Shown here: piece after piece, positions 17,108 through 26,896 of the stretch
Layout of the letters: every line of letters starts with the position of its first letter
How positions within the stretch are numbered: the stretch's first letter is position 1
Assembly (NCBI GenBank): GCA_965221935.1
Contig: CBDCSZ010000048.1
Coordinates: 106,481-170,480 of the forward strand
Length of the DNA stretch: 64,000 bases
DNA from: JAPOXR01 sp965221935
GTDB lineage: Bacteria > Pseudomonadota > Alphaproteobacteria > Rhodobacterales > Rhodobacteraceae
Direction of reading: 5' to 3'
Made by a program: the position numbers and the translations under genes
The notes under the pieces: model-generated
What the model was told of the DNA's origin: nothing
The model's input: only the letters and a program-made list of their open reading frames with translations
The model's database searches: none

Positions 17108-19845
17108 TCGCTGACCTGAAACCGCCGCAGAGCCTGTCTGAGAGCAATCGCCGCCTCTTCGCGCGCTGCGGCGCGCGCTTTCGTTTCTTCCACAATCTCC
17201 GTCGGCGCCTTGGCCAGGAATCCGGTGTTGCCGAGGCGGGCTTTGAGGCCGCGAATGTCGGTTTCAACAGATTTCAGGGATATTTCCAGCCGTTGTTTTT
17301 CGGCCGCGACATCAATGATTCCTTCGAGCGGCAGGCAGAACACGCCGCCCTTCAGGGCGATGACCGCGGCATCCTTTGGAACTGAAGCAACCGTCGCATG
17401 ACTGGAGATTCTCGCCAGGCGGAAAATCAGCGTTTGGCTGCGCCGGAACGCTCTGGCAAAGCTTTCATCCATTTCGACCTGCAGCAGCGGGATATGCTTT
17501 CCGGCGGGCACACGCATCTGTGAACGCACAGAACGGATCTCTTCGATAAGCCGAATGACCCGGTTGATCTCGTCCGCCGCCGCCGCATCGATCAACGCGG
17601 TGTCCCTGTGATCCGGCCAGTCGGCATGAACCAGCAGGCCCATCCTGTCGGTCTGCCGCCACAGCTCTTCGGTGATGAACGGCATAAACGGATGCAAGAG
17701 AATGAGGCAATGATCCAAGACCCATGCCATCGCAGCCCGGGTTTCCGCCGCCGCCGCTTGATCGCCCTCACTCAGCAGCGGTTTGGCGAACTCGACATAC
17801 CAGTCGCAGAAACTGCCCCACACAAAACTGTAGATTGCGCTGGCCGCATCGTTGAAACGGAATGCTGTCAGCGCGTCCTCGACAACCCGGCAGACGCGGA
17901 CGGTCTCGCCGACAATCCATCTGTTGACCGCTTCCCTCGCTGAGGCGGGATCAAAACCGGGAACCGGCCGGCACCCGTTGATTTCCGCAAACCGCGCCGC
18001 GTTCCAGATTTTCGTTCCGAAATTCCGATAGCCTGCGACCCTTTCCTCCGACAGTCTGAGGTCGCGTCCCATAGCCGCCATGGACGCCAGGGTGAACCGG
18101 ACAGCGTCGGCGCCGTATTTGTCGATGAGTTCGATCGGGTCAATGACATTGCCGAGGGATTTCGACATTTTTCTGCCGTGCGCATCGCGGACCAGCGCAT
18201 GCACATAAACGGTGTGAAACGGGGCCTGGCCGGTGATCGCCAGCTGCATCATCATCATCCGGGCGACCCAGAAAAAGATGATGTCAAAACCCGTGACCAA
18301 CACGTCCGTGGGGAAATACCGTTTCAGCTCTGCGGTGTCTTCCGGCCAGCCGAGTGTTCCAATCGGCCACAGGCCGGAGGAAAACCAGGTATCCAGCACG
18401 TCCGGATCGCGTGTGATGTCCCTGCCGGCCGCCAGTTTCCTGGCTTCCTCCTCGCTGGCGGCGCAGTATTGATTGCTGTCGGAATCGTACCAGACCGGAA
18501 TCTGGTGCCCCCACCACAGCTGCCGTGAAATGCACCAGGGCTCTATATTCTCAAGCCATCCAAAGTAGATTTTTTCATATTGCGCCGGGAGGATTGTTGT
18601 CGTTTTCTCCCGCACCGCATCGATTGCCGGGGCCACAATTTTTTTGGCGTCGACAAACCACTGGTCGGTCAGAAACGGCTCAATCGCGACATTGGAACGA
18701 TCGCCGTGCGGAACGATGTGACGGTCATCGTCAACGCCGTCGAACCAGCCCTGCGAGGCGGCCATTTCAACGATTTTTTCCCTGGCCCGGTAGCGGTCCA
18801 GACCGTGCAGCGCCAAGACGTCATCCGCGACATCGCAGCCTTCCAGAAAAACCGCATTGCCCCGCAGCTCCATCGCCGCGCCGGTGGACATGACATTGAT
18901 CGGGCGCAGCCCGCATCTGACTCCCACTTGCCAGTCATTGAAGTCATGGGCAGGCGTTATCTTCACCGCCCCGGTTCCCTTCTTCGGGTCCGCATGGCGA
19001 TCGGCGACAATAGGTATCGAGCGGTTGGCAAGCGGCAGCCTCACAGTCTTTCCGACCAAATGCCGATAGCGCGCATCGTCGGGATGAACCGCGACACCGG
19101 TGTCACCGAGCATCGTTTCCGGCCGCGTGGTGGCAACGACCAGATAGTCACGGCTTTCCCAGGCAGTTTCATTGCCATCGTCGTCCGCCGCTGTCGGGTG
19201 GCGGTAGCTTTCACCGTTTTCCAGCGGATAGCGCAGCCGCCACAGCTTTCCGTCCACTTCGAGCTGTTCGACCTCCAGATCTGAAATCGCAGTCTCGAAG
19301 TGAGGGTCCCAGTTGACCAGCCGTTTGCCCCGGTAGATGCAGCCCTGGTTGTAGAGTTCCACAAACACCTTCAGAACCGCGTCGTGAAACCCCCGATCCA
19401 TCGTGAACCGGTTTCGCGACCAGTCACAGGATGCGCCAAGCCGTTTCAGCTGGTTGACGATCGCGGCGCCGGATTCCTCCTTCCACTCCCAAACGCGTTC
19501 GAGAAACCTCTCGCGGCCCAGGTCACGCCGCGATGGTTCTTGCCGTTCCATCAGCGCTCTTTCGACCACCATCTGGGTCGCGATGCCGGCATGGTCCTGA
19601 CCGGGCTGCCACAGGACATCCATTCCCTGCATCCGGCGCCAACGGATCAAGATGTCTTGGATTGTGTTGTTAAAGGCGTGCCCCATATGGAGGAGGCCAG
19701 TCACATTGGGCGGCGGAATCATGATGCAGTAGGGCTCTGCGTCCGACTTAGCATTCGCACCGGCCGCGAAAGCGTCAGCCTCATGCCAAATGGCGGTGAT
19801 TCGGCTTTCAATTGAGCCGGCATCGTATTTTTGGTCCAAAGCCAT
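17104..19845 (-). CDS. valS: Valyl-tRNA synthetase
   Basis: A 913-residue class I aminoacyl-tRNA synthetase. The HIGH motif region reads PPPNVTGLLHMGHAF, and the KMSKS motif is HGRKMSKSLGN. The editing (CP1) domain contains TTRPETMLGDTGVAVHP, specific to ValRS/IleRS. The C-terminus has the ValRS coiled coil (IIDVAAEKQRLEISLKSVE) ending in LRRFQVSD. The start is ATG 19845 (MALDQKYDAGS); the frame is open upstream but non-conserved. Full length. The gene order pcm-tolC-valS is a conserved alphaproteobacterial block. Confidence 0.97.
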   Translation of the reverse strand: MALDQKYDAGSIESRITAIWHEADAFAAGANAKSDAEPYCIMIPPPNVTGLLHMGHAFNNTIQDILIRWRRMQGMDVLWQPGQDHAGIATQMVVERALMERQEPSRRDLGRERFLERVWEWKEESGAAIVNQLKRLGASCDWSRNRFTMDRGFHDAVLKVFVELYNQGCIYRGKRLVNWDPHFETAISDLEVEQLEVDGKLWRLRYPLENGESYRHPTAADDDGNETAWESRDYLVVATTRPETMLGDTGVAVHPDDARYRHLVGKTVRLPLANRSIPIVADRHADPKKGTGAVKITPAHDFNDWQVGVRCGLRPINVMSTGAAMELRGNAVFLEGCDVADDVLALHGLDRYRAREKIVEMAASQGWFDGVDDDRHIVPHGDRSNVAIEPFLTDQWFVDAKKIVAPAIDAVREKTTTILPAQYEKIYFGWLENIEPWCISRQLWWGHQIPVWYDSDSNQYCAASEEEARKLAAGRDITRDPDVLDTWFSSGLWPIGTLGWPEDTAELKRYFPTDVLVTGFDIIFFWVARMMMMQLAITGQAPFHTVYVHALVRDAHGRKMSKSLGNVIDPIELIDKYGADAVRFTLASMAAMGRDLRLSEERVAGYRNFGTKIWNAARFAEINGCRPVPGFDPASAREAVNRWIVGETVRVCRVVEDALTAFRFNDAASAIYSFVWGSFCDWYVEFAKPLLSEGDQAAAAETRAAMAWVLDHCLILLHPFMPFITEELWRQTDRMGLLVHADWPDHRDTALIDAAAADEINRVIRLIEEIRSVRSQMRVPAGKHIPLLQVEMDESFARAFRRSQTLIFRLARISSHATVASVPKDAAVIALKGGVFCLPLEGIIDVAAEKQRLEISLKSVETDIRGLKARLGNTGFLAKAPTEIVEETKARAAAREEAAIALRQALRRFQVSD

Positions 19846-20336
19846 TCTGATGTCCGCGTTGAGGGGGTGTCTGCGAAAACCGTGCTCAACTATCAAATCG
19901 ATCGGCGCAATTGAAGCCGCGGCACGCTTTGCGGTTCCTGTGCGCCGCTGCCGCATGCTGCGGCAGTTCCCGCAGGCGTCTCTGTGTCATGCGAACCGTG
20001 TGCTTTCCCCAATTGCCGGCATGGCCCGCAACTTGGCGGGCGTGCCGCACATGGGCGCATCAGATCCCTTGGCCAAAGGGTAAATCGCAGTGAACCGGCT
20101 GAGTTTTTGGTGTCGCCTGACGACACGCTTGCCGAAAATTCGGTGCCAACCGACAGGTTTGACGCCGCGCCAGTGCCAATCTCCGCGCCTGACCGCATGA
20201 CCGGTTTCCGGGGCGGAATTGTGATGTCCCACCCACTGGATTCACGGCACTGGAGGAGAATTCGCCGAAATCGCCATTGAATCGGGGGGCGTTTCCGATC
20301 GCGGACCGCCGTTTCCGTGTCAAATGATCCGGGGCT
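19846..20336. other. Intergenic gap between tolC and valS, popZ not found
   Basis: About 490 bases without a supportable gene. In many alphaproteobacteria the DUF2497/PopZ gene lies exactly here. Neither its N-terminal EPSMEEILASIRRII motif nor its C-terminal helices can be read in any frame. Short open frames exist but have no recognisable content. Confidence 0.6.
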
Positions 20337-21749
20337 TCACTCTGCGCCGCCAAATCTTTCAATCATCGAATTGACGAACCCCCGGCGACCGCTCAGCGCC
20401 GGCGCGTGCTGGACCTTGTTGAAGTTTTCCTCGGGGTTGTAGACCGGAATTCCGAGGCCCAAATGCTTGACCGTCATTAAGCCGGCCGCTTCCAACACAG
20501 AATAAGCCGCCATGTCCCGGCTGTTGATGGCGGCAACAAGATTCGTGCGGGCTTCGAGCATTTTCTGTTCGGCGTCCAGCTGATCAAGGGTTGTCCGCTC
20601 CCCCAGGCGGGCCTCCTGGGTGACGCCTTGATGCGCCAGCTCGGCGGAAAGAACCTGCTGGTGTCGGGCTGAGATAGAAGAGGTGGCAATTTCAAGCCTT
20701 GCCCATGCAATGGCGACGCGCTGGGCCACAATCTGCGCTTGATACTGCAGATCCAAACTGGCCTTTTCCGCATTGGCGATGGCTTGGCGGGTCAGCGCGC
20801 TCAATGTTCCGCCCTGGTAGAGAGGCATGCGCGCTGAAACTGACAAAGTCAGGGAGTCCGTCGTTTGACTTGTACGCGTCAGGTTGCGGTTGGTTCCCAA
20901 GGTTCCGCCCAAATACACGCGGGGGCTGGTAATGTTTTCGGCGCGCTGCACATTCAGCCGCGCCGCGGCAACATTGTGTTTCCCTTTCAATATCGTCGGA
21001 TGGTGCTGCGCTGCGATCCTCTGAGTCTCGTCAAGACTGGCCGGCAGTTCCGGCAGCGGCGGTGTCGATTCAAGATCTCCCGGCAGCTTGCCGGTGGCCA
21101 ACAGGTAATTTTGGCGGGCGATTTCAAGCTGGCCCTGCTGCAGATACACGCGGCTCGTTGCCGCCGCGACTCCGGCTTCCACCAAGCTGACATCCGTGCG
21201 CGTGACCTCGCCGAATTCAAACCTGTGCCGGGCCGCTGTCAGCTGGGATTCGATCAGCCGCAGCCCGTTCTCTTCTAGGGTGACCAACTCCCGCTGCTGC
21301 AGCACGCCGTGATAGGCATCCGCCGCGGCGAGCAGAACCTGCTGTTCTGTCTCTATCAGCGATTGCCGCATCGCCATAACGCCTTCTTTCTCGGCAGCTA
21401 TGGAGAGCTTGCTGTCTCCACCGTCATAAATCAGCAGTTCAGTCGCAAGCTGAAAATTTGCCAGCAGTGAAGTGTCGGTCGCCCGGGTTCCTGTCGCGAC
21501 GGACGGGCGGCGGCGCACCGTGCCGTTGAATCCGGTGTTGGCTGTCAAAGTCGGGCGCGATGCGGCCACAGCAAGCGCCACTGACTCGTCTCTTGACCGC
21601 AGCAGGGCGCGGGAGGATTCAAGCAGTTTGCTGTTGCGGTAAGCCGCCACCAGCGCATCAGGCAAGGTCTCGGCAAGCGCACCCGTTGAACAAACAACGC
21701 TGAACGCCGCCAAAAAGTGCGTGATCGTGCTAAACTTCGCCCTCGCCAT
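20337..21749 (-). CDS. tolC: TolC-family outer membrane efflux channel
   Basis: A 470-residue outer-membrane factor. It has a signal peptide (HFLAAFSVVCSTGALA, cleavage before ETLPDAL) and two structural repeats, each with alpha-barrel helices rich in Ala/Gln. Recognisable family segments include YRNSKLLESSRALLRS near the start, NYLLATGKLPGDLE in the middle and EARLGERTTLDQLDAEQ in the second repeat. It would form the trimeric outer-membrane exit duct for tripartite efflux pumps or type I secretion. No inner-membrane partner is adjacent. The pcm gene lies directly upstream on the same strand. Confidence 0.92.
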   Translation of the reverse strand: MARAKFSTITHFLAAFSVVCSTGALAETLPDALVAAYRNSKLLESSRALLRSRDESVALAVAASRPTLTANTGFNGTVRRRPSVATGTRATDTSLLANFQLATELLIYDGGDSKLSIAAEKEGVMAMRQSLIETEQQVLLAAADAYHGVLQQRELVTLEENGLRLIESQLTAARHRFEFGEVTRTDVSLVEAGVAAATSRVYLQQGQLEIARQNYLLATGKLPGDLESTPPLPELPASLDETQRIAAQHHPTILKGKHNVAAARLNVQRAENITSPRVYLGGTLGTNRNLTRTSQTTDSLTLSVSARMPLYQGGTLSALTRQAIANAEKASLDLQYQAQIVAQRVAIAWARLEIATSSISARHQQVLSAELAHQGVTQEARLGERTTLDQLDAEQKMLEARTNLVAAINSRDMAAYSVLEAAGLMTVKHLGLGIPVYNPEENFNKVQHAPALSGRRGFVNSMIERFGGAE

Positions 21750-21802
21750 TTCTCCCTCACACAGGCGCGAACCGCCTGTCTTCCACTCAACGACTCATCT
21801 GC

Positions 21803-22456
21803 TCAAAGAGCGAACTCCTCCTCTTTCTCGAAACCCGCCAATAGAGGCGCGTCGGCGTTAAACAACGTGCGCCAAACTATCCGACCGCCGCACTTAATGC
21901 CAATGCAACATTCGCCCGGCGGATGCCCGGAAAAAATACAGGCGATTCTGCCACCCTCTTTCAGCTGATCGCCAATGGCGGGGGGGATCACCTGAACGCC
22001 TCCCTGGATCGCAATTGCGTCATACTGTCCGTGTTGAGATGCTCCATTCTTCAACTGACCGATGACCGCGACCGCGTTGTCAACGGCGTGGTTCGAGAGA
22101 TTGTCCGCCGCAATTTCGGCGAGCTTTTCATCTTCTTCAAGCGCGACCACGGCCTCTGCCATGTGCGCGATCACCGCCGATGAGTAACCCATTCCGCAAC
22201 CCACATCGAGAACGAATTCGTCCGGGCGGATATCGAGCCCGTCAAGCATTTTCGCAAACACCCGCGGATCAAGCAAAACGCGGCGATCCGCCAACTCGAC
22301 ATGATCGCCGACATAGGCCGCTTGCCGGGATGAATCCGGCACAAACTCCTCCCTCGGAATCATCAGCATGGCCTCGATAATCGGAAATTTTGTCACATCG
22401 GCAGGACGGATCTGACAGTCCACCATGGCACGCCTTCGAGTCGCGAAGTCTGTCAT
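21803..22456 (-). CDS. Protein-L-isoaspartate O-methyltransferase-family protein
   Basis: A 217-residue Pcm-like protein. FATRRRAMVDCQIRPADVT matches the alphaproteobacterial Pcm-like N-terminus. The SAM-binding motif is VLDVGCGMGYSSAVIA, followed by VVALEEDEKLAE. The normal PCMT active-site/loop region is shorter than in E. coli Pcm, a feature of this tolC-linked subgroup, so repair of isoaspartyl residues is plausible but not certain. The start is ATG 22456; the longer open frame upstream lacks conserved residues. Confidence 0.88.
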   Translation of the reverse strand: MTDFATRRRAMVDCQIRPADVTKFPIIEAMLMIPREEFVPDSSRQAAYVGDHVELADRRVLLDPRVFAKMLDGLDIRPDEFVLDVGCGMGYSSAVIAHMAEAVVALEEDEKLAEIAADNLSNHAVDNAVAVIGQLKNGASQHGQYDAIAIQGGVQVIPPAIGDQLKEGGRIACIFSGHPPGECCIGIKCGGRIVWRTLFNADAPLLAGFEKEEEFAL

Positions 22457-22951
22457 CGACGTTTCTTTAGAATTCCCTTCCGCCGGATATACATACCAGA
22501 TATGCCGGCGAAAGACAAGATATTGTGGCTGGCAAGCGCTCACGCCATGCCAAGACTGCGGCAATCGGGCAGACTCCCGCCTGTGTGTTGCAGACCGCAC
22601 ACAATCCCGGCGGATTCAAATTGCGAAAACCCGCGCGCTTTCCCTGGCAGGCGCGGGAACCTGACCACCGATTCTGAGCCGTGACGGCGGCATTGCGCGG
22701 CAGTGAACCGGTCAACGGATGTGCCGGCAGTCTGCGAGGGGCAAAGGTTCAATGCTGTCTTGCCGACACTGCGCCCTTTCATCCGGTAAAAACCCGCAGG
22801 ACGATACGGATTTCACCTGTTGCCCAAATACAAACCCGGCGCGCGCCGCGCGCCGAATTGAAAATCGCGGTTGTTTGGAATTCTTCGTCGGACTAACATA
22901 CGGTCAAGCGTAAAAAACAAGCGCATTCGAGCAGGCAATCAAAACAGGAAA
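22457..22951. other. Intergenic gap upstream of pcm-like and beta-barrel genes
   Basis: About 495 bases between divergent genes. It must contain both promoters. I see no gene, RNA or clear repeat in it; short open frames lack recognisable content. Confidence 0.5.
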
Positions 22952-23875
22952 ATGACATCCAGAACTCGTGCGCGGGCGTGGCTCTGCTGGCTGGCGGCGT
23001 TCAAATCGGACGCCAAGCGGCTTTCATTGTGCGGCGTGTCTCCGCGAATTCCAAAATTGAGGCCGTCTGGCTTGTGCGGCGGCTGTTTATTCGCAACGGC
23101 AGCCCCGGCGGCGCGGCGCGGCATCGCCGCGGTTTTGACCTTGACCGGAATTGCGGCGGCTGGGAGCGCGGTTGCCGAAGAATTCTATCTCCGCAGCGGT
23201 TTCGGATTGGAACGGCCGGCCGCGGCGGCCTTTTCCGACGTGAATTGTCGCGCCGAGTCGCCGACGGCGCTTTACGGCTGCGGCAGGGCCTCCGACGGGT
23301 CGCCGCGCCGCTCCGCGGGCTCTTTCGCAAGCGCGTCGGCATTCGAGTTGGGGGCCGGTTATGACACCGGGCAATACCTGCGGCTGGAAGTCACGGCCGA
23401 TTACCGGCCAAACATTGTCTTCACAGGTAACGCGAACTTCCTCGCCCCCGAAAGACGGCAATCCTATGCGGTGAATGGATCATCCCTGTCGGCAATGCTC
23501 GCCGGCTATTTCGACATTCCTGGAATCGGAAAGTCGGGTTCCGGCCCATTCGTCGGCGCCGGAGTCGGTTTCGCTCAAAACAAAACGGAAGAGTCGCGGT
23601 TGGAATTTCCAGCCACCTCGACCGTTGTGCCGGGAGGAACACACACCGACACAGTTTGGATGCTGACCGCCGGATGGTCCGCTCCAATCGGGGAAGGCAT
23701 GACGCTTGATGTCGCCTGGCGATACACCGATCTTGGCGAAATGCGCACCGGCTCGGGCGGCGGAAAGGTCGTCTGGCGAGACGGGCGCCGCGATCCGTTT
23801 CCTCTGAATCTTGCGCCGACGAAAGCGGAGTACAAGAGCCACGGGGTTCGAATATCGGTGCGCTACGCATTTTGA
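22952..23875 (+). CDS. Outer membrane beta-barrel protein (porin/OmpW-like fold)
   Basis: A 307-residue protein that ends in RYAF, with the C-terminal aromatic needed for BAM-dependent insertion. Amphipathic strands alternate through the mature part (for example FELGAGYDTGQYLRLEVTAD and PFVGAGVGFAQNKTE). The export signal is IAAVLTLTGIAAAGSAVA followed by EEFYLRSG. The ATG at 22952 has a good AGGAAA site but leaves about 55 residues before the hydrophobic core, which is unusually long. A later non-ATG start would give a normal signal. The function is unknown; the family is often annotated as an outer membrane beta-barrel or porin-family protein. Confidence 0.8.
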   Translation: MTSRTRARAWLCWLAAFKSDAKRLSLCGVSPRIPKLRPSGLCGGCLFATAAPAARRGIAAVLTLTGIAAAGSAVAEEFYLRSGFGLERPAAAAFSDVNCRAESPTALYGCGRASDGSPRRSAGSFASASAFELGAGYDTGQYLRLEVTADYRPNIVFTGNANFLAPERRQSYAVNGSSLSAMLAGYFDIPGIGKSGSGPFVGAGVGFAQNKTEESRLEFPATSTVVPGGTHTDTVWMLTAGWSAPIGEGMTLDVAWRYTDLGEMRTGSGGGKVVWRDGRRDPFPLNLAPTKAEYKSHGVRISVRYAF

Positions 23876-24027
23876 CCGATGCACCGGCGGCGTTTGACGC
23901 GCCTCGGTCCAAGACGGAATTGGGCCAGCGCCGCTGCAGGAGCGCCTGCCGGCGGCGGCGCGGGGCGGTCACGGAGTTGCGGTCGCGCGGTGGGGATTTT
24001 GCCTCCGGTTTCTGTCCAACCGCCTCG

Positions 24028-25980
24028 CTAACCGCCAATCTCCGGAAGGTCGCGGAACAGGTCCAGCGCCTCGGGATTTGCCAGAGCGCTGACGTTCTTC
24101 ACCGCTTGGCCATGGACCACGCTGCGAACCGCGAGCTCCACGATTTTTCCTGACTTGGTGCGCGGCAGGTCCGCAACCGCAATGACTTTCGCAGGCACGT
24201 GGCGCGGCGACGCATTGCTGCGGATTTCTGCGCGGATTTTGCCGATGAGATCGTCGGCAAGCGCAAGATCTTCTCTGAGCCGCACAAACAGAACGAGCTC
24301 GGCGCCTCCGGGAGCGCTGTGCTCTATCACCAGCGCTTCCAGCACTTCCGGCATCTTCTCAACCGGGCGATAGATTTCCGCAGTGCCGATCCGCACGCCG
24401 CTGACATTGAGCGTCGCATCCGATCGGCCAAAAAAGACAACGCCGCCCTCTTCTGTCAGTTCGGCCCAGTCTCCATGCGTCCACACGCCCGGATATCCTT
24501 CGAAATAGGCCGACCGGTATTTCCTTCCGTCCAGATCGTTGAAAAACCCGGTTGGCATCGAAGGATGAGGAGAAGCGCAAACCAGCTCGCCGGCCTGTCC
24601 TTCAACCGGATGTCCCGACTCGTCGAAAATCAACACGTCCATCCCCAGAAGCCTTTTCTGACACTGCCCGCTGAAGACCGGCGCCACAGGACAGCCGCCG
24701 GTGAAACAGCCGAGAATATCGGTGCCTCCCGATATCGACGACAGGCACACATCCTCTTTCCATTCGCGGTAGATGTAATTGAAACTGTCCGGAGACAGCG
24801 GCGAGCCGGTCGACAGAATTGTCCGCAGTGTTTGAAGATTATTGGATTTTATGGGCGTGACACCGGCTTTGGAGCAAGCGTCATAGTATTTGGCCGAGGC
24901 GCCGAAATGTGTGACGCCCTCGCTTTCCGCGATATCGGCCAGCCTGCCGCTGTTGGGAAACAGCGGCATGCCGTCATACAAAACAACAGATGCTTCGGAC
25001 GCGAGCACACTGACAAGCCAGTTCCACATCATCCACCCGCAGGTGGTGAAAAACATGACGCGGTCGTTCGGCCGGATGTCACAATGCAGCTGGTGTTCCT
25101 TGAGGTGCTGGATCAGAGATCCGCCGATTCCATGCACCACGCATTTGGGCAGACCCGTGGTTCCCGACGAAAACATGATGAAAAGCGGGTCGTTGAATGC
25201 CATCCGGACAAACTCCGGGCTGCAGTCCGGCCTCCCCTGCAGAAACGCGGACAATCCGACGCCAGCGCCGTTATGCGGCGTTTCGGCGCCTCCCGTTCCG
25301 CAATAAGGCAGGATGACGAGCTGCGTCACGCTGTCGATCCTGTATGCGACCTGCGCCCCTGTTTCCAGCGTGCTGTGCCATTTGCCGTTGTAGAAGTAAC
25401 CGTCGCCGCAAAACAGCAGCTTTGGCTTGATCTGATCGAATCGGTCCAGCACACCCTTGACGCCAAAATCGGGAGAACAGGACGACCAGACAGCGCCGAT
25501 GCCCGCAGTCGCAATCATTGCCGCCGCTGCCTCCGGCGTGTTTGCGACAATGCCGGCAACCCGATCGCCGGGCCCGACTCCCGCCGCGCGCAGCGCGGAT
25601 TGAAGACGGAAAACCGTGGCCCGCAGCCCATTCCAGCTCATCGAGCGCCGGCTGCCGTCTTCTCCGACGAAGATCAGCGCCTCGCCGTCTCCGCTCCGGC
25701 GAATCAGATTTTCGGCATAGTTCACACGGCTGTCGGGAAAGAACCGTGCCTCCCTCAGACGGCTGCCATTCTCCAGCACAGCCCTGCCCCGGTCCCCAAT
25801 CACATTGCAGAATCTCCAGATGTCGGCCCAGAACGCCTGCGGGTTCCGTATCGAATGGCTCCACAATGTCTCGTAATTCAGCGCGCTGCCCTCGACGCCA
25901 ATGCCGATCTCGCGCATGAATTGCGCAAGCAGGGTTCCTGAAGCGCGCTCCTTTGAAGGTTCCCAGAGCTTGTCGGTCAC
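24028..25980 (-). CDS. Acetoacetyl-CoA synthetase
   Basis: A 650-residue ANL-superfamily adenylate-forming enzyme, the right length for acetoacetate-CoA ligase. The N-terminal NYETLWSHSIRNPQAFWADI and VNYAENLIR blocks are typical of AACS. The adenylation motif is MFSSGTTGLPKCVVHG, and the C-terminal hinge and catalytic-lysine segment is RTKSGKIVE. It activates acetoacetate with ATP and CoA, feeding ketone bodies or polyhydroxyalkanoate breakdown products into central metabolism. Start ATG 25980. The opposite strand is open for a long stretch, a high-GC shadow rather than a gene. Confidence 0.94.
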   Translation of the reverse strand: MTDKLWEPSKERASGTLLAQFMREIGIGVEGSALNYETLWSHSIRNPQAFWADIWRFCNVIGDRGRAVLENGSRLREARFFPDSRVNYAENLIRRSGDGEALIFVGEDGSRRSMSWNGLRATVFRLQSALRAAGVGPGDRVAGIVANTPEAAAAMIATAGIGAVWSSCSPDFGVKGVLDRFDQIKPKLLFCGDGYFYNGKWHSTLETGAQVAYRIDSVTQLVILPYCGTGGAETPHNGAGVGLSAFLQGRPDCSPEFVRMAFNDPLFIMFSSGTTGLPKCVVHGIGGSLIQHLKEHQLHCDIRPNDRVMFFTTCGWMMWNWLVSVLASEASVVLYDGMPLFPNSGRLADIAESEGVTHFGASAKYYDACSKAGVTPIKSNNLQTLRTILSTGSPLSPDSFNYIYREWKEDVCLSSISGGTDILGCFTGGCPVAPVFSGQCQKRLLGMDVLIFDESGHPVEGQAGELVCASPHPSMPTGFFNDLDGRKYRSAYFEGYPGVWTHGDWAELTEEGGVVFFGRSDATLNVSGVRIGTAEIYRPVEKMPEVLEALVIEHSAPGGAELVLFVRLREDLALADDLIGKIRAEIRSNASPRHVPAKVIAVADLPRTKSGKIVELAVRSVVHGQAVKNVSALANPEALDLFRDLPEIGG

Positions 25981-26074
25981 CCATTCACCTCAGTTTGACC
26001 GCTGGATCGTCAGCCATGGCGCAGATGTCTGGGCCATGACCAACCGGTTGTTTTAAGATCGCCGACTTGCCGCG

Positions 26075-26098
26075 CCGGTCATCCTTGCCGATGACCGG
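26075..26098. other. Perfect hairpin between acetoacetyl-CoA synthetase and hns-like gene
   Basis: Nine-base arms CCGGTCATC and GATGACCGG surround a six-base loop. No T-run follows on either strand, so it is not a classical intrinsic terminator. It sits upstream of the ligase and downstream of the H-NS-like gene and could be an operator or an RNA processing stem. Confidence 0.4.
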
Positions 26099-26133
26099 GA
26101 AGGCGCCGCAGTGACCGGTCATTGTTCAGCCGG

Positions 26134-26490
26134 TCAAGCATCCCCGATCAGAAGATCTTCCATCGATCCGCCGCCATCGAGATGCGTAACAACCCATGAC
26201 GGCTTGCGGCCCCTCCCCGACCATTTGACATTTTCGTCATTCGGATCTTGGTATTTCGGAGCGACCTTTCGGCCCGGTTTCGCCGCTTTTCGGCGTTTCG
26301 CTCCCTTCAAGTCAACGGAAACATTCACCAGTTCCGAAAGCTTGAAACCATGTTTTTCCGCAATCGAGTGTGCTTCCGTCGCAGCAGCCAGTTTCCGCTT
26401 CGCGAGAGTTCTTGTCTCGAGTAAGTCTTTCACAATTTCCGAATGTTTTTCCAGTTGCTTCAATGTCATGGCGTTTAAGTCACGTTTCAT
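26134..26490 (-). CDS. H-NS-family nucleoid protein (HvrA type)
   Basis: A 118-residue H-NS-like protein. The N-terminal half is helical and charged (LNAMTLKQLEKHSEIVKDLL) and should oligomerise. The C-terminal DNA-binding segment reads YQDPNDENVKWSGRGRKPSWV, the family signature with the GRGRKP AT-hook-like core. Such proteins bind AT-rich DNA and silence foreign genes; HvrA of Rhodobacter regulates photosynthesis and nitrogen genes. Start ATG 26490 has AAGGGGAT upstream. The lower-GC accessory genes a few kb away would be natural targets, which is inference. Confidence 0.9.
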   Translation of the reverse strand: MKRDLNAMTLKQLEKHSEIVKDLLETRTLAKRKLAAATEAHSIAEKHGFKLSELVNVSVDLKGAKRRKAAKPGRKVAPKYQDPNDENVKWSGRGRKPSWVVTHLDGGGSMEDLLIGDA

Positions 26491-26695
26491 TAGGTATCCC
26501 CTTGTTTGCTTTCGAAACTGCCGCCTACCAGTATTAATTATTGGGATTTCCGGCAATTGTTTTTTTCAAACGAATTGTCTGCTTCGAATAAATCTTTCGC
26601 TTCCGGCGGGGAATAGATCCATCCGGTTCCGGCGGACGGACAAACAGCCGTTGCCGTTTTCCGTCCAGTTCTGAGTCGGGAAGTATTGCGTGAGC

Positions 26696-26769
26696 TGGAG
26701 GCGAGTACCGGATTCGAACCGGTGTAGACGGATTTGCAGTCCGCTGCGTAGCCACTCCGCCAACTCGCC
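26696..26769 (-). tRNA. tRNA-Cys (GCA anticodon), CCA encoded
   Basis: A cloverleaf on the minus strand: acceptor GGCGAGT with ACTCGCC, anticodon stem GCGGA/TCCGT-type pairing around loop CTGCAAA (anticodon GCA), T-loop TTCGAAT, discriminator T and genomic CCA at 26696-26698. U73 is the expected Cys discriminator. Confidence 0.95.
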
Positions 26770-26896
26770 AATCCGCACAATATCTAGACCAGCCCTTTGA
26801 GTGTTGCAAGACTTGAAAAGCAAAGTGCGCTTGAAATGCGGTTGCATTGACCTAAGGTCGCGGTTGATTTGACTGTCCGATTGAGCCGCTGGAGCG

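Noticed and set aside
24199..25941. A 580-codon open frame on the plus strand opposite acetoacetyl-CoA synthetase
   Set aside because: It is a codon-position shadow of the real gene in GC-rich DNA; it has no family features or ribosome site.
26075..26098. The hairpin as an intrinsic terminator
   Set aside because: No T-run follows the stem on either strand.
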